A DNA stretch of 64,000 nucleotides from Lachnospiraceae bacterium (GTDB lineage: Bacteria > Bacillota > Clostridia > Lachnospirales > Lachnospiraceae): positions 1 to 64,000 of the forward strand of contig CAAGMZ010000005.1 of NCBI GenBank assembly GCA_900771195.1. The letters run 5' to 3'. The position numbers and the translations under genes are program-made. The notes under the pieces are model-generated. The model saw nothing but the letters and a program-made list of their open reading frames with translations. It ran no database searches and had not been told where the DNA came from. The number at the start of each line of letters is the position of its first letter. Within the stretch, counting starts at the first letter, position 1. This document shows, in pieces, positions 1-7,012 of the stretch.

Positions 1-1
1 C

Positions 2-250
2 AGCCTTGGAATGAGGCAGCGACTGGGAATAGCCCAGGCGATTATGGAGAATCCGCGATATCTGGTATTCGATGAGCCCATGAACGGACTTGATAAGAAC
101 GGAATCGCACAGGCAAGAAAGCTCCTTCTTGACAGGAAGGCGGCGGGTGCCACGATAATCCTGTCGAGTCACAACAGGGAGGACATAGACATTTTGTGCG
201 ACCATGTATATGAGATGGAACAGGGGCACATGACAGAGGTAAAGGCATGA
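2..250 (+). CDS. ABC transporter ATP-binding protein, C-terminal part (5' end outside window)
   Basis: Only the last 82 or so codons are in the window; the frame is open from base 2. It begins at the ABC signature (SLGMRQRLG), followed by Walker B (LVFDEP), a D-loop (NGLD) and the switch histidine (SSHNRED). The SLGMRQR form of the signature is typical of BcrA/NatA-type ATPases that work with separate membrane proteins in peptide-antibiotic resistance or export. The stop codon overlaps the start of the next gene (ATGA), so the two are translationally coupled. The substrate cannot be told from this fragment. Confidence 0.85.
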   Translation, partial: SLGMRQRLGIAQAIMENPRYLVFDEPMNGLDKNGIAQARKLLLDRKAAGATIILSSHNREDIDILCDHVYEMEQGHMTEVKA

Positions 251-771
251 AATATGCAGGAGAAAACATGCAGGATATAAAGAAAAAGGTATTAACTGTT
301 ATTATATCAGTTGTCCTGATATTGGCTGCGGCATTCTGCGTGTTCAGATTTGCCATAGTGGGCGGCAGCAGAATGCGTGACGGTAAGTATAAGATTACCG
401 GCAATGACCAATATCCTGACGCGTGCATTGTTGTAAAAGACGGGACGATACAGTTTGAGAACATTGACCTGAACAGTATGTTCAGGGAGAGCGCCATGAA
501 GGTTTACCGTAAGAGGGTTGAAATGGGCTCTGTCGCAGCACTTTCCGAAAGCGAGCTTAATGTGCGGTCAGATCTGAATGAAACATTTGTTAATAATCCA
601 TATGAAGTGACATGTAAACCGGTCAAGTGGGGAACATTTATATATAGATACCAGTGCATTGACGAAATGTATTTTTTTGGTTTTATTATCGACTATGATT
701 CATTTCACAAGAGCATCACTGTATATGGAGTTGGAAATGGGGAGTCAGGTCAGCTTGTGTTCAAGAAATAA
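247..771 (+). CDS. Hypothetical protein with one N-terminal membrane helix
   Basis: 174 residues. A single hydrophobic helix (about residues 15-37, VLTVIISVVLILAAAFCVF) is followed by a polar, probably extracytoplasmic domain with no motif I recognise. The start overlaps the stop of the upstream ATPase; a second ATG at 268 (MQDIKKK) would also leave the helix intact. Its place inside an ABC gene cluster suggests an accessory, sensor or immunity role for the transporter, but this is inference from position only. Confidence 0.7.
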   Translation: MKYAGENMQDIKKKVLTVIISVVLILAAAFCVFRFAIVGGSRMRDGKYKITGNDQYPDACIVVKDGTIQFENIDLNSMFRESAMKVYRKRVEMGSVAALSESELNVRSDLNETFVNNPYEVTCKPVKWGTFIYRYQCIDEMYFFGFIIDYDSFHKSITVYGVGNGESGQLVFKK

Positions 772-784
772 CGCGAGGATTTCT

Positions 785-1039
785 ATGATATCACTGGAGC
801 AATTAACCAAAAAATATAAGAACGGAAACGAAGCAGTGTGGCCGGTGAAAGACATTTCCCTGCAGATAAATACGGGTGAATTTGTGAGTATTACGGGGAG
901 GTCCGGAAGCGGCAAGTCCACGCTTCTCAAGATGATGGACGGGCTTCTTGTGCCCACATCCGGCAGTGTTACAATTGATGGCACGGATTTGTATTCTCTT
1001 GATGATGACGGGCGGGCAGTAAGCGATGAAAAACAGTGA
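785..1039 (+). pseudogene. FtsX-system ABC ATPase with internal deletion
   Basis: 84 codons from ATG 785, with GAGGA five bases upstream. The N-terminal third of a LolD/MacB-type ATPase is well preserved: an A-loop region (YKNGNEAVWPVKDI), Walker A GRSGSGKST, and the usual DGLLVPTSG segment. The frame then jumps after LYSLDDDGRA to VSDEKQ and stops at 1039. Q-loop, signature, Walker B and H-loop are all absent, where an intact member has about 220-230 residues. The stop lies 14 bases inside the next gene, so the ATPase's natural 3' overlap with the permease may have survived, which would fit an in-frame internal deletion of some 140 codons. It cannot hydrolyse ATP on its own. Confidence 0.75.
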
Positions 1040-1790
1040 TTTCAGAAAGTCTGTTACATACGAATACGGATTTAAGAAGACGGAGTGGATAATATCATGC
1101 GTTCTGCAGTGCATGATATTTTCACTTGTTTTTTTTCTTCTTAACCTGACTGTAAGCATTGATGACATTGCGGGAAATTATTATGGCAGATGGAACGATT
1201 CCTATGAATTTGACCTGCGGGGATTTGACGAGGCCGGAATAAGGTGGCTTGAAAAACAGGGCTTTCACGATATAGAGGTGACTGACGGATACGGTACGGC
1301 ATTGACGGACTCGTTACATTTCATATGGTTCAAGAAGCTTGTCGCCGTCTCGAAAGGCATGGACATATTTAACAGCGATATTGATGAGGCGCTTGAAATT
1401 ATTTTTTTCTTTAGGCTGGCTTTTGTGACGATATCCGTAGTGCTGCTTACGGTTATGTTCAATAATCTCAGCAATTCCTATGCATTCCGGCTGGAACAGA
1501 GAAAAAAATACATACAGATGCTCCATTTCGTGGGACTTTCCAATAAAAACTGCAAAAAGATATTTTCCCGGTTTTTCACGGTGCGAAATACTGTCGCAGT
1601 GGCAACGGCATACGGAATAAACCTTGCAGCAGCGGGTCTTATGAAGGGGATGCTTTCGAAACATCTTAGCGTGGGATACAGGATGCCGGCATGGAGCGTT
1701 CTTATGGCGGTAGTATTCTGGCTGGTCTCACAGCTTATTATGTCAGGAAGTATTAACAGGCAGTGGAAGAGGTGCGAAGATGACGTTTAA
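1026..1790 (+). CDS. FtsX-type ABC transporter permease
   Basis: 254 residues. One N-terminal helix (about residues 20-44), an extracellular loop of about 75 residues, and three C-terminal helices: around 120-145, a segment near 185-205 reached through a basic cytoplasmic stretch with the coupling-type sequence LHFVGLSNKNCKKIF, and 220-240. This is the four-helix FtsX/MacB permease plan. It overlaps the broken ATPase upstream and the second permease downstream (ATG at 1780, 11 bases overlap). No strong Shine-Dalgarno precedes ATG 1026, as expected if it was translated by coupling to the ATPase. With the ATPase broken, function would need an ATPase encoded elsewhere. Confidence 0.75.
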   Translation: MKNSDFRKSVTYEYGFKKTEWIISCVLQCMIFSLVFFLLNLTVSIDDIAGNYYGRWNDSYEFDLRGFDEAGIRWLEKQGFHDIEVTDGYGTALTDSLHFIWFKKLVAVSKGMDIFNSDIDEALEIIFFFRLAFVTISVVLLTVMFNNLSNSYAFRLEQRKKYIQMLHFVGLSNKNCKKIFSRFFTVRNTVAVATAYGINLAAAGLMKGMLSKHLSVGYRMPAWSVLMAVVFWLVSQLIMSGSINRQWKRCEDDV

Positions 1791-2958
1791 GGATATCCTG
1801 AGCCTGGCGTGGAGTTCACTGGAAACCATGCGGGACCTTGTGAGAAAGATAATCGCCGGAATGGCTGTCATAGTGATGCTTATCGTGTCTGTCGGCGGCA
1901 TTGTCATAATGTATGTGCAGTTCAAAAGCGATTTTGACAAAAGACACCTTATGGAATGCTATATATTCAGGCGTGAGACGGGATATGACGGCAGCAAGCC
2001 CTATACAGATTCAGGGCTTGAAGAAATAATGGATTCGCTCAAAGGGTACAGAATGTATGATGTTTTGCCCGATGGCTCCGGAATGCCCGCTGTTAAGGAT
2101 GTGGAGCTTGTGATAGATGGAGTGAAATATCAGGCTGTCAATTACCCGGTAAGCCCGGGAGAATCGTCTGAAACTCTGACGGCGCCCAACAGCCTGCTGG
2201 AAATAGGGCTGGCGGATTCTGAAAGCGGTTTTTTTCCGGAGACCCTGTTTCCGGAGGCAGGCAGTATCCTCATACAGGGCGCCATGCCGGCAGAGCCGGG
2301 GGAGATTGCCGTGGATGATTATCTGCTAAGGGTGTTTGGCATTTCCGATAATGACCTTGTGGGCAGGAGGATATCAGTACTGACAGCGGGAAGCGAAATT
2401 TTTTCGGAATACGCCGTAACGGGAATTGTTGACAGCAATGTACTTGATGAACGTGAGCCAAAATATTCGCCGGACAACCATTTCGAACATATATATGTGT
2501 ATCCCAAAGCCGCAGACAGGTATGCTTCGGCAGGAAGCACAAGGTATTATTTCAAGGATTTCGGTGAAGCAGTGGCACACATGGACAATATACCGCTTAA
2601 CACTATTCTTGACAGCCTTGATTACGATATAGGATTTACGGGTGGACTGGAAAAATACTGTACAATGTATAAGCTTATGAATACGGCAGGCATCATCCTG
2701 CTGGCAATTGCTGCAGGGATAGTCATTGCCGCTGTTGTGACGGAATGCTATCTGATGTATTTTTACAGGGACAGAAACAGAAGGCAGGATGACATGCTCT
2801 CCTGTCTTGGCATGAACAGCCGGGACCTTGGGAAGCTGGCCGCAGTAAAGCTTGTCTATATATGCGGTATTGCAGCGGCAATCGGAATAATATGCGGTTT
2901 TATAATAACTTCCATAATGTCGGCAGTCTTAAGTAATGTTATTGGGTTTTCAGGGTGA
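1780..2958 (+). CDS. FtsX-type ABC permease, probably C-terminally truncated
   Basis: 392 residues. N-terminal helix at about 25-48 (IIAGMAVIVMLIVSVGGIVIMYV), an extracytoplasmic domain of about 240 residues, helix 2 near 300-325, and a cytoplasmic segment with the FtsX-like sequence DDMLSCLGMNSRDLGKLAAVKL. Helix 3 (VYICGIAAAIGIICGFIITS) follows, and the protein ends 19 residues later. FtsX-type permeases normally have a fourth helix and a short basic tail, so about 50 residues seem missing. The related permease at 41113-42318 keeps the fourth helix. With the deleted ATPase upstream this points to a decaying operon. Residual function cannot be excluded. Confidence 0.65.
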   Translation: MTFKDILSLAWSSLETMRDLVRKIIAGMAVIVMLIVSVGGIVIMYVQFKSDFDKRHLMECYIFRRETGYDGSKPYTDSGLEEIMDSLKGYRMYDVLPDGSGMPAVKDVELVIDGVKYQAVNYPVSPGESSETLTAPNSLLEIGLADSESGFFPETLFPEAGSILIQGAMPAEPGEIAVDDYLLRVFGISDNDLVGRRISVLTAGSEIFSEYAVTGIVDSNVLDEREPKYSPDNHFEHIYVYPKAADRYASAGSTRYYFKDFGEAVAHMDNIPLNTILDSLDYDIGFTGGLEKYCTMYKLMNTAGIILLAIAAGIVIAAVVTECYLMYFYRDRNRRQDDMLSCLGMNSRDLGKLAAVKLVYICGIAAAIGIICGFIITSIMSAVLSNVIGFSG

Positions 2959-3000
2959 GTCTGTATGTGTGGAAATTAAATCAGGATAATTGTATAACAA

Positions 3001-3068
3001 AGTTAAGGGGATATAATTTTGGAAAAGAATAAATTATATCCACTTAACAAAATTATATCCCCTTAACT
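3001..3068. repeat. 20-bp inverted repeat with a second alternative right arm
   Basis: The left arm at 3001-3020 is perfectly complementary to 3049-3068. A near copy of the right arm lies in tandem just before it (3031-3048, one mismatch over 18 bases), so the left arm could pair with either. The element is AT-rich with a GGGG/CCCC core and sits between the truncated permease and aroB. It could act as a bidirectional transcription stop, but no long T-tract follows on the + strand. Confidence 0.75.
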
Positions 3069-3100
3069 TGAAAAAAAGAGTATATTTTGATATCATGATA

Positions 3101-3129
3101 TGAGTGTCAAAAGTACATTTTGTCACTCA
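3101..3129. repeat. Dispersed hairpin repeat, copy A (leader of aroB)
   Basis: TGAGTGTCAAAA and TTTTGTCACTCA pair with one mismatch around GTACA. The hairpin and about 20 bases after it (TTATGTAACCGGATTGTT) resemble the segment at 4753-4800, and the hairpin core resembles 21699-21725. It ends 48 bases before the aroB start, so it lies in the likely aroB leader. Confidence 0.65.
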
Positions 3130-3177
3130 ATTATGTAACCGGATTGTTACATTGTTCATACCACGAAAGGAAAAATT

Positions 3178-4290
3178 ATGGCTGTTTACAGAGTTGATTT
3201 AGTTAAGATGGTTGATGATTCATATGATATAGAAATAGGCTTTGACCTTTCCGACAGGCTCATCGAGGACATTAAGAACGGTCTTGCCGGCAAAATAAAG
3301 AAATTTGCGGTGGTGACCGACAGCATGGTTAAGCCTCTTTATGCCGACGGAATTTGTGAGAAATTAAAGGCAGCAGGCTACACAGCTGACATAATCTCAT
3401 TCCCGGCAGGTGAAAAGAGCAAGACGCGAAAGACCAAGGAATACATCGAAGATACCATGCTTTCATGGGGCTACAGAAGGGACTGCTGCATTATAGCTGT
3501 AGGCGGCGGAGTTGTCACTGACGTGGCAGGCTTCGTGGCAGGAACATACGGCAGGGGCGTGCCATTCATAAACTACGCAACTACGCTCCTTGCGGCAGCA
3601 GACGCCTCAATAGGCGGCAAGACCGCAGTTGATACGCCACTTGCCACCAATCTCATCGGCATTTTCAACCAGCCTGGGAAGGTGTACATCGACATTGCGG
3701 CGTGGAAGACTCTTGAAAAACGCCAGGTGATAAGCGGAATGGCGGAGACAATAAAGCATGCCTGTCTTGCCGACAGAGATTTTTTCGAGTACCTGAATAA
3801 CCATATGGAACAAATTCTTGATATAGAGCCCGCAGCATGCGAGCACATTGCAGAGAAGAACTGCAGCATCAAATACCATGTTGTCATGAAGGATGAGAGG
3901 GAGAGCGGTCTCCGCGAGGTGCTTAATCTCGGACATACGGTAGGCAGGGCAATTGAGACGGTGAGCGATTACAGGTTGCTCCACGGCGAGGCTGTTGCAA
4001 TCGGACTTGTGGCACAGGCAAGGCTTTCTGAGAGTCTCGGGTACATGACGTCAGAAGAAGTCGCTGCCACCACCGGCCTAATCAGAAGTGCGGGCCTTCC
4101 CACAGAGATTCCTGATCACATCGACAGGGAAGCGCTTGTGAAAAAGCTTTACACAGACAAGAAGGTAAGGGACGGCAAGCTCCGTTTTGTGCTCCAGAAG
4201 GGAATAGGAAATGTGGTTCAGTTCGGTGACAACGTGTATGCAACACCAATAAGCGAGGAAAAAGCAAGGGAGATAATAAAGGGGCTGTAA
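3178..4290 (+). CDS. aroB: 3-dehydroquinate synthase
   Basis: 370 residues, normal for AroB. The enzyme converts 3-deoxy-D-arabino-heptulosonate 7-phosphate to 3-dehydroquinate, the second step of the shikimate pathway, using NAD and a divalent metal in the cytoplasm. Family marks: the nucleotide-binding GGGVVTDVAGFVAGTYGRG stretch, TTLLAAADASIGGKTAVD, and the metal-ligand segments around E-T-I-K-H (MAETIKHACL), LNLGHTVGRAIE and LLHGEAVAIG. The start ATG follows GAAAGGA at a normal distance. The rest of the aromatic pathway is not in the window, so aroB stands alone. Its TAA stop (4288-4290) lies inside the left end of a palindromic repeat element. Confidence 0.96.
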   Translation: MAVYRVDLVKMVDDSYDIEIGFDLSDRLIEDIKNGLAGKIKKFAVVTDSMVKPLYADGICEKLKAAGYTADIISFPAGEKSKTRKTKEYIEDTMLSWGYRRDCCIIAVGGGVVTDVAGFVAGTYGRGVPFINYATTLLAAADASIGGKTAVDTPLATNLIGIFNQPGKVYIDIAAWKTLEKRQVISGMAETIKHACLADRDFFEYLNNHMEQILDIEPAACEHIAEKNCSIKYHVVMKDERESGLREVLNLGHTVGRAIETVSDYRLLHGEAVAIGLVAQARLSESLGYMTSEEVAATTGLIRSAGLPTEIPDHIDREALVKKLYTDKKVRDGKLRFVLQKGIGNVVQFGDNVYATPISEEKAREIIKGL

Positions 4291-4408
4291 AATAATTATT
4301 TGAGCTCGGGCGCTTTCGCTAACTGAGAGCGTAGCGGTACAAAGCACGCAAAATACGCATGCCAAGTACCGACGCTCTCAGACCCGACTCAAATAATCAT
4401 TTTACAGC
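4284..4408. repeat. Long palindromic element, copy 1 (GCTGTAAAAT family)
   Basis: An imperfect palindrome of 125 bp with ends GCTGTAAAATAATTATTT and AAATAATCATTTTACAGC. Inner arms CTGAGAGCG...GTAC and GTAC...CGCTCTCAG add a second stem. It closely matches the copy at 13909-14035 in both ends and inner arms. The left end supplies the aroB stop codon. Such an element can form a long hairpin and may serve as an aroB terminator. Confidence 0.8.
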
Positions 4409-4752
4409 TGTATAGTGAAATGCGGGAGATTAATGCGTTTTCAGATAAGAAAATGCAGACCTGAACAGGTTATCTGTTTTCCCGGGCCTTAATCGGTGAA
4501 TTTCCTCTTGCTTTTTTGTTATGTTCAGATAAAAATATCAAATTAGCATTAAGCTATCTTACATTTCATCATTTTTTTAGAGTCCACATGTTTTTCAGAC
4601 TGAAAAAATAAGATAAAAAAGAGTTGCAAGATGAAGATTATCTTATTTTGAAAATGAGTCATATCATAAATGATAAAATAACGACTTATTTTACAGATAA
4701 GATTTATGGAGTAGAAAATTTTATCTGAAAATGGAAATTGCACTTTATGACG

Positions 4753-4781
4753 TGAGTGTAAAAAGTATCTATTGCCACTCA
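4753..4781. repeat. Dispersed hairpin repeat, copy B
   Basis: TGAGTGTAAAAAGTATCTATTGCCACTCA forms a weaker hairpin than the other copies. Similarity to 3101-3152 continues after the hairpin (TTGATGTAACCTGATTGTT against TTATGTAACCGGATTGTT), which shows that the two share ancestry and not merely a hairpin form. Confidence 0.6.
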
Positions 4782-4973
4782 TTGATGTAACCTGATTGTT
4801 CCGCTGCTTTGCAATTCTCACAATCCCTGAAACCTCAGACTTTCGTGAAATGAGGTAATACCGGCATTTCACTCCGTCTTCGGAGTTCTGCGTGTCAATA
4901 AGTAAAAATTAATCTTTTGGCACTTATATCATATAGATATAGTTTCTATATTTTGCTTTAAGTCAAAAAAGGC

Positions 4974-5002
4974 TTGCTTTTTTTAATGAAAAGTAATATA
5001 TT
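4974..5002 (+). promoter_or_regulatory. Predicted sigma-A promoter of the murein-peptide locus
   Basis: TTGCTT (4974-4979), 17 bases, TATATT (4997-5002). Transcription would begin near 5009, about 90 bases before the first gene at 5100. Confidence 0.5.
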
Positions 5003-5099
5003 CTTACATAAATAATAAGCAGTTTACGAAGAGGTAGCTGTATATTAGGCGGATAAGCTGTATACGGGGCCTTTTTTTATTTTATTTCGGAGGTTTGCG

Positions 5100-5876
5100 A
5101 TGGACAGCAGAGAACTGGAAAAAAGCCTTGACGCCATGCCGGGTTCGGTAAGCTTCTATTATAAAAATCTTGTGACAGGCAGGGAATATGCATACCGCGA
5201 AAATGAAAAGATGTATGCGGCCAGCGTAATCAAGCTTTACATAATGACAGACGCGTTTCTCAGAATAAAGCGCGGAGAACTTGACCCGGATATGATAGTG
5301 ACGACAAGGAGAGCAGACTGCGTGCCGTCATGCGGAGCCATTAATTACATGCATGAGGGACTGAAGCTTACGGTGATGGACCTTATCACACTGATGATAA
5401 TTTTCAGCGATAATACTGCAACCAACATACTGATTGATATTCTCGGAATGGACCGGATTAATGAGGAGATACAGAGCCTTGGAATAAAAGATGTATGGCT
5501 TGGGAGAAAGATGTTCGACCTCGAAAAGTCTGCAATGGGAATACAGAACCTGATAACGGCGAAGGAAACAGGACTTCTTCTTCAGAGGATGTATGAGGGA
5601 ACGCTTGTGGATAAGGCGTCAAGCGATAAGATGCTTTCAATAATGAAAGACCAGCAGCTTAACGGCAAAATTCCTTTTTATCTGCACACGCTTAAGCCGG
5701 AGCCTGATATAGCCCACAAGACGGGTGAGGATGACGGAATCACACATGATGTGGGAATCGTATATGGAAAAGAACCGTTTATCGTATGCTTTTGCGGAAA
5801 TGAAACCGATGTGCCATCATTTGAGAGGCTTATGGCTGAGGTTTCGCTGGAACTTTACAACGGAGGATTACAGTAA
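5100..5876 (+). CDS. Class A beta-lactamase-like serine hydrolase, no signal peptide
   Basis: 258 residues. The three class A / penicillin-binding fold motifs are present: S-x-x-K at Ser42-Lys45 (SVIK), S-D-N at 103-105, and K-T-G at 207-209. No signal peptide or membrane helix precedes the domain, which starts almost at residue 1, so it should stay in the cytoplasm. I see no clear ExxLN loop of true class A lactamases. The stop overlaps the start of the dipeptide epimerase by one base, tying it to murein-peptide use. I infer a cytosolic serine hydrolase acting on imported cell-wall peptides (for example a carboxypeptidase), a step that LdcA/YkfA-type enzymes perform elsewhere. A role in beta-lactam resistance is unlikely given the location. 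Confidence 0.8.
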   Translation: MDSRELEKSLDAMPGSVSFYYKNLVTGREYAYRENEKMYAASVIKLYIMTDAFLRIKRGELDPDMIVTTRRADCVPSCGAINYMHEGLKLTVMDLITLMIIFSDNTATNILIDILGMDRINEEIQSLGIKDVWLGRKMFDLEKSAMGIQNLITAKETGLLLQRMYEGTLVDKASSDKMLSIMKDQQLNGKIPFYLHTLKPEPDIAHKTGEDDGITHDVGIVYGKEPFIVCFCGNETDVPSFERLMAEVSLELYNGGLQ

Positions 5877-6958
5877 TGAAGATTGCGAAAATAGAGACAT
5901 CTGAAATAATGATTCCGCTTGTGACGCCTTTTAAGACGGCGCTTCGGACGGTGGAGAACGTGCATGACGTAATAGTACGGATTACCGCGGACACCGGGGA
6001 AGAAGGCTTTGGTGAGGCACCGCCAACGGCGGTCATTACAGGAGACACGCTTGGCTCCATAAGATGCGCCATAGATGATTTTATTGCGCCGAGCCTTGTA
6101 GGAATGGATATTGATGACATTGACGGAATCATGAAAAAGCTTCACGGCTGCATTCTTAAGAATACTTCCGCCAAGGCAGCGGTGGACATGGCAGTGTATG
6201 ATCTTTTTGCAAAGTCATGTAAGAAACCGCTATACAAGGTGCTTGGCGGCAGCAGAAAAGAGATTGAGACAGACCTTACAATCAGTGTCAATGATATAGA
6301 TGAAATGGTGGCTGACAGCCTTAAGGCCGTTAGAGAGGGCTTTAAGATACTCAAGATAAAGGTCGGCAAGGAAGGCAGCAGGGATATCGAGAGGATAAGC
6401 GCAATAAGGCAGGCGGTAGGACCTGATGTAAAGATAAGAGTCGATGCCAACCAGGGCTGGAGAGCCAGGGAAGCGGTGAAGATAATACAGGCGCTTGAGG
6501 ACCTTAATATAGGAATAGACCTTGTGGAACAGCCTGTGCCGGCGCATGATTTTGAGGGAATGAAATTCGTCACATCCAGGGTTGAGACCCCGATTCTTGC
6601 CGATGAAAGCGTATTTTCCGTTCAGGATGCACTACATCTCATTGAAGAGAGAGCTGCTGACCTGATTAACATAAAACTTATGAAGACAGGCGGCATATAT
6701 GAGGCGCTTAAGATTTGTGCCATGGCGGAAAGCTATGGCGTTGAATGTATGATAGGATGCATGCTGGAAAGCAAAATAGCCGTAAGTGCGGCAGCACACC
6801 TGGCGGCAGCCAAAGGAGTCATCACAAGGGCGGACCTTGACGGACCGTCACTTTGCAAGACAGATCCTTATGATGGAGGTCCGCTCTATAAGGGAAACAA
6901 AATCATCATGACGGATGATTACGGAATCGGCATTAAGCATGTTCCGGTTTTTGATTAA
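5876..6958 (+). CDS. L-Ala-D/L-Glu epimerase (dipeptide epimerase, enolase superfamily)
   Basis: 360 residues, muconate-lactonizing subgroup of the enolase superfamily. Catalytic features: the KxK motif Lys160-Ile-Lys162, metal ligands Asp190 (VDANQGW), Glu218 (LVEQP) and Asp243 (LADES), and the opposing Lys267 (INIKLMK). The glycine-rich end TGGI follows. These enzymes convert L-Ala-D-Glu from murein peptides to L-Ala-L-Glu for ordinary peptidases. Context supports this (a peptide importer and an NlpC/P60 endopeptidase downstream, compare ykfABCD in Bacillus). Its ATG overlaps the upstream stop by one base. Epimerases of this group can differ in dipeptide preference, so the exact substrate is inference. 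Confidence 0.85.
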   Translation: MKIAKIETSEIMIPLVTPFKTALRTVENVHDVIVRITADTGEEGFGEAPPTAVITGDTLGSIRCAIDDFIAPSLVGMDIDDIDGIMKKLHGCILKNTSAKAAVDMAVYDLFAKSCKKPLYKVLGGSRKEIETDLTISVNDIDEMVADSLKAVREGFKILKIKVGKEGSRDIERISAIRQAVGPDVKIRVDANQGWRAREAVKIIQALEDLNIGIDLVEQPVPAHDFEGMKFVTSRVETPILADESVFSVQDALHLIEERAADLINIKLMKTGGIYEALKICAMAESYGVECMIGCMLESKIAVSAAAHLAAAKGVITRADLDGPSLCKTDPYDGGPLYKGNKIIMTDDYGIGIKHVPVFD

Positions 6959-6961
6959 TTT

Positions 6962-6991
6962 TTGTCACTAATCCGCAAGGTTTAGTATATA
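6962..6991 (+). promoter_or_regulatory. Possible internal promoter before the peptide-binding lipoprotein
   Basis: TTGTCA (6962-6967), 18 bases, TATATA (6986-6991), directly after the epimerase stop and about 20 bases before the Shine-Dalgarno of the binding-protein gene. It would allow separate high expression of the importer. Confidence 0.35.
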
Positions 6992-7012
6992 TTTTAGACA
7001 GGAGGAATGAAT

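Larger units (their letters stand above)
4409..5099. other. Intergenic spacer without a convincing gene
   Basis: Apart from the hairpin repeat at 4753-4781, a small ACTCCGTCTTCGGAGT hairpin (4871-4886) and the promoter near 4974-5002, I see no gene in this AT-rich spacer. An open frame on the minus strand (4549-4872) has low-complexity composition and no ribosome binding site, and is judged spurious. GGAGG at 5089-5093 serves the gene starting at 5100. Confidence 0.55.

Noticed and set aside
4549..4872. Open frame of 107 codons on the minus strand in the aroB spacer
   Set aside because: Low-complexity Ile/Phe/Lys composition, no ribosome binding site, covers a repeat hairpin; looks like chance in AT-rich DNA.
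5100..5876. Antibiotic-resistance beta-lactamase
   Set aside because: No signal peptide, no clear ExxLN loop, and an operon position with murein-peptide genes.
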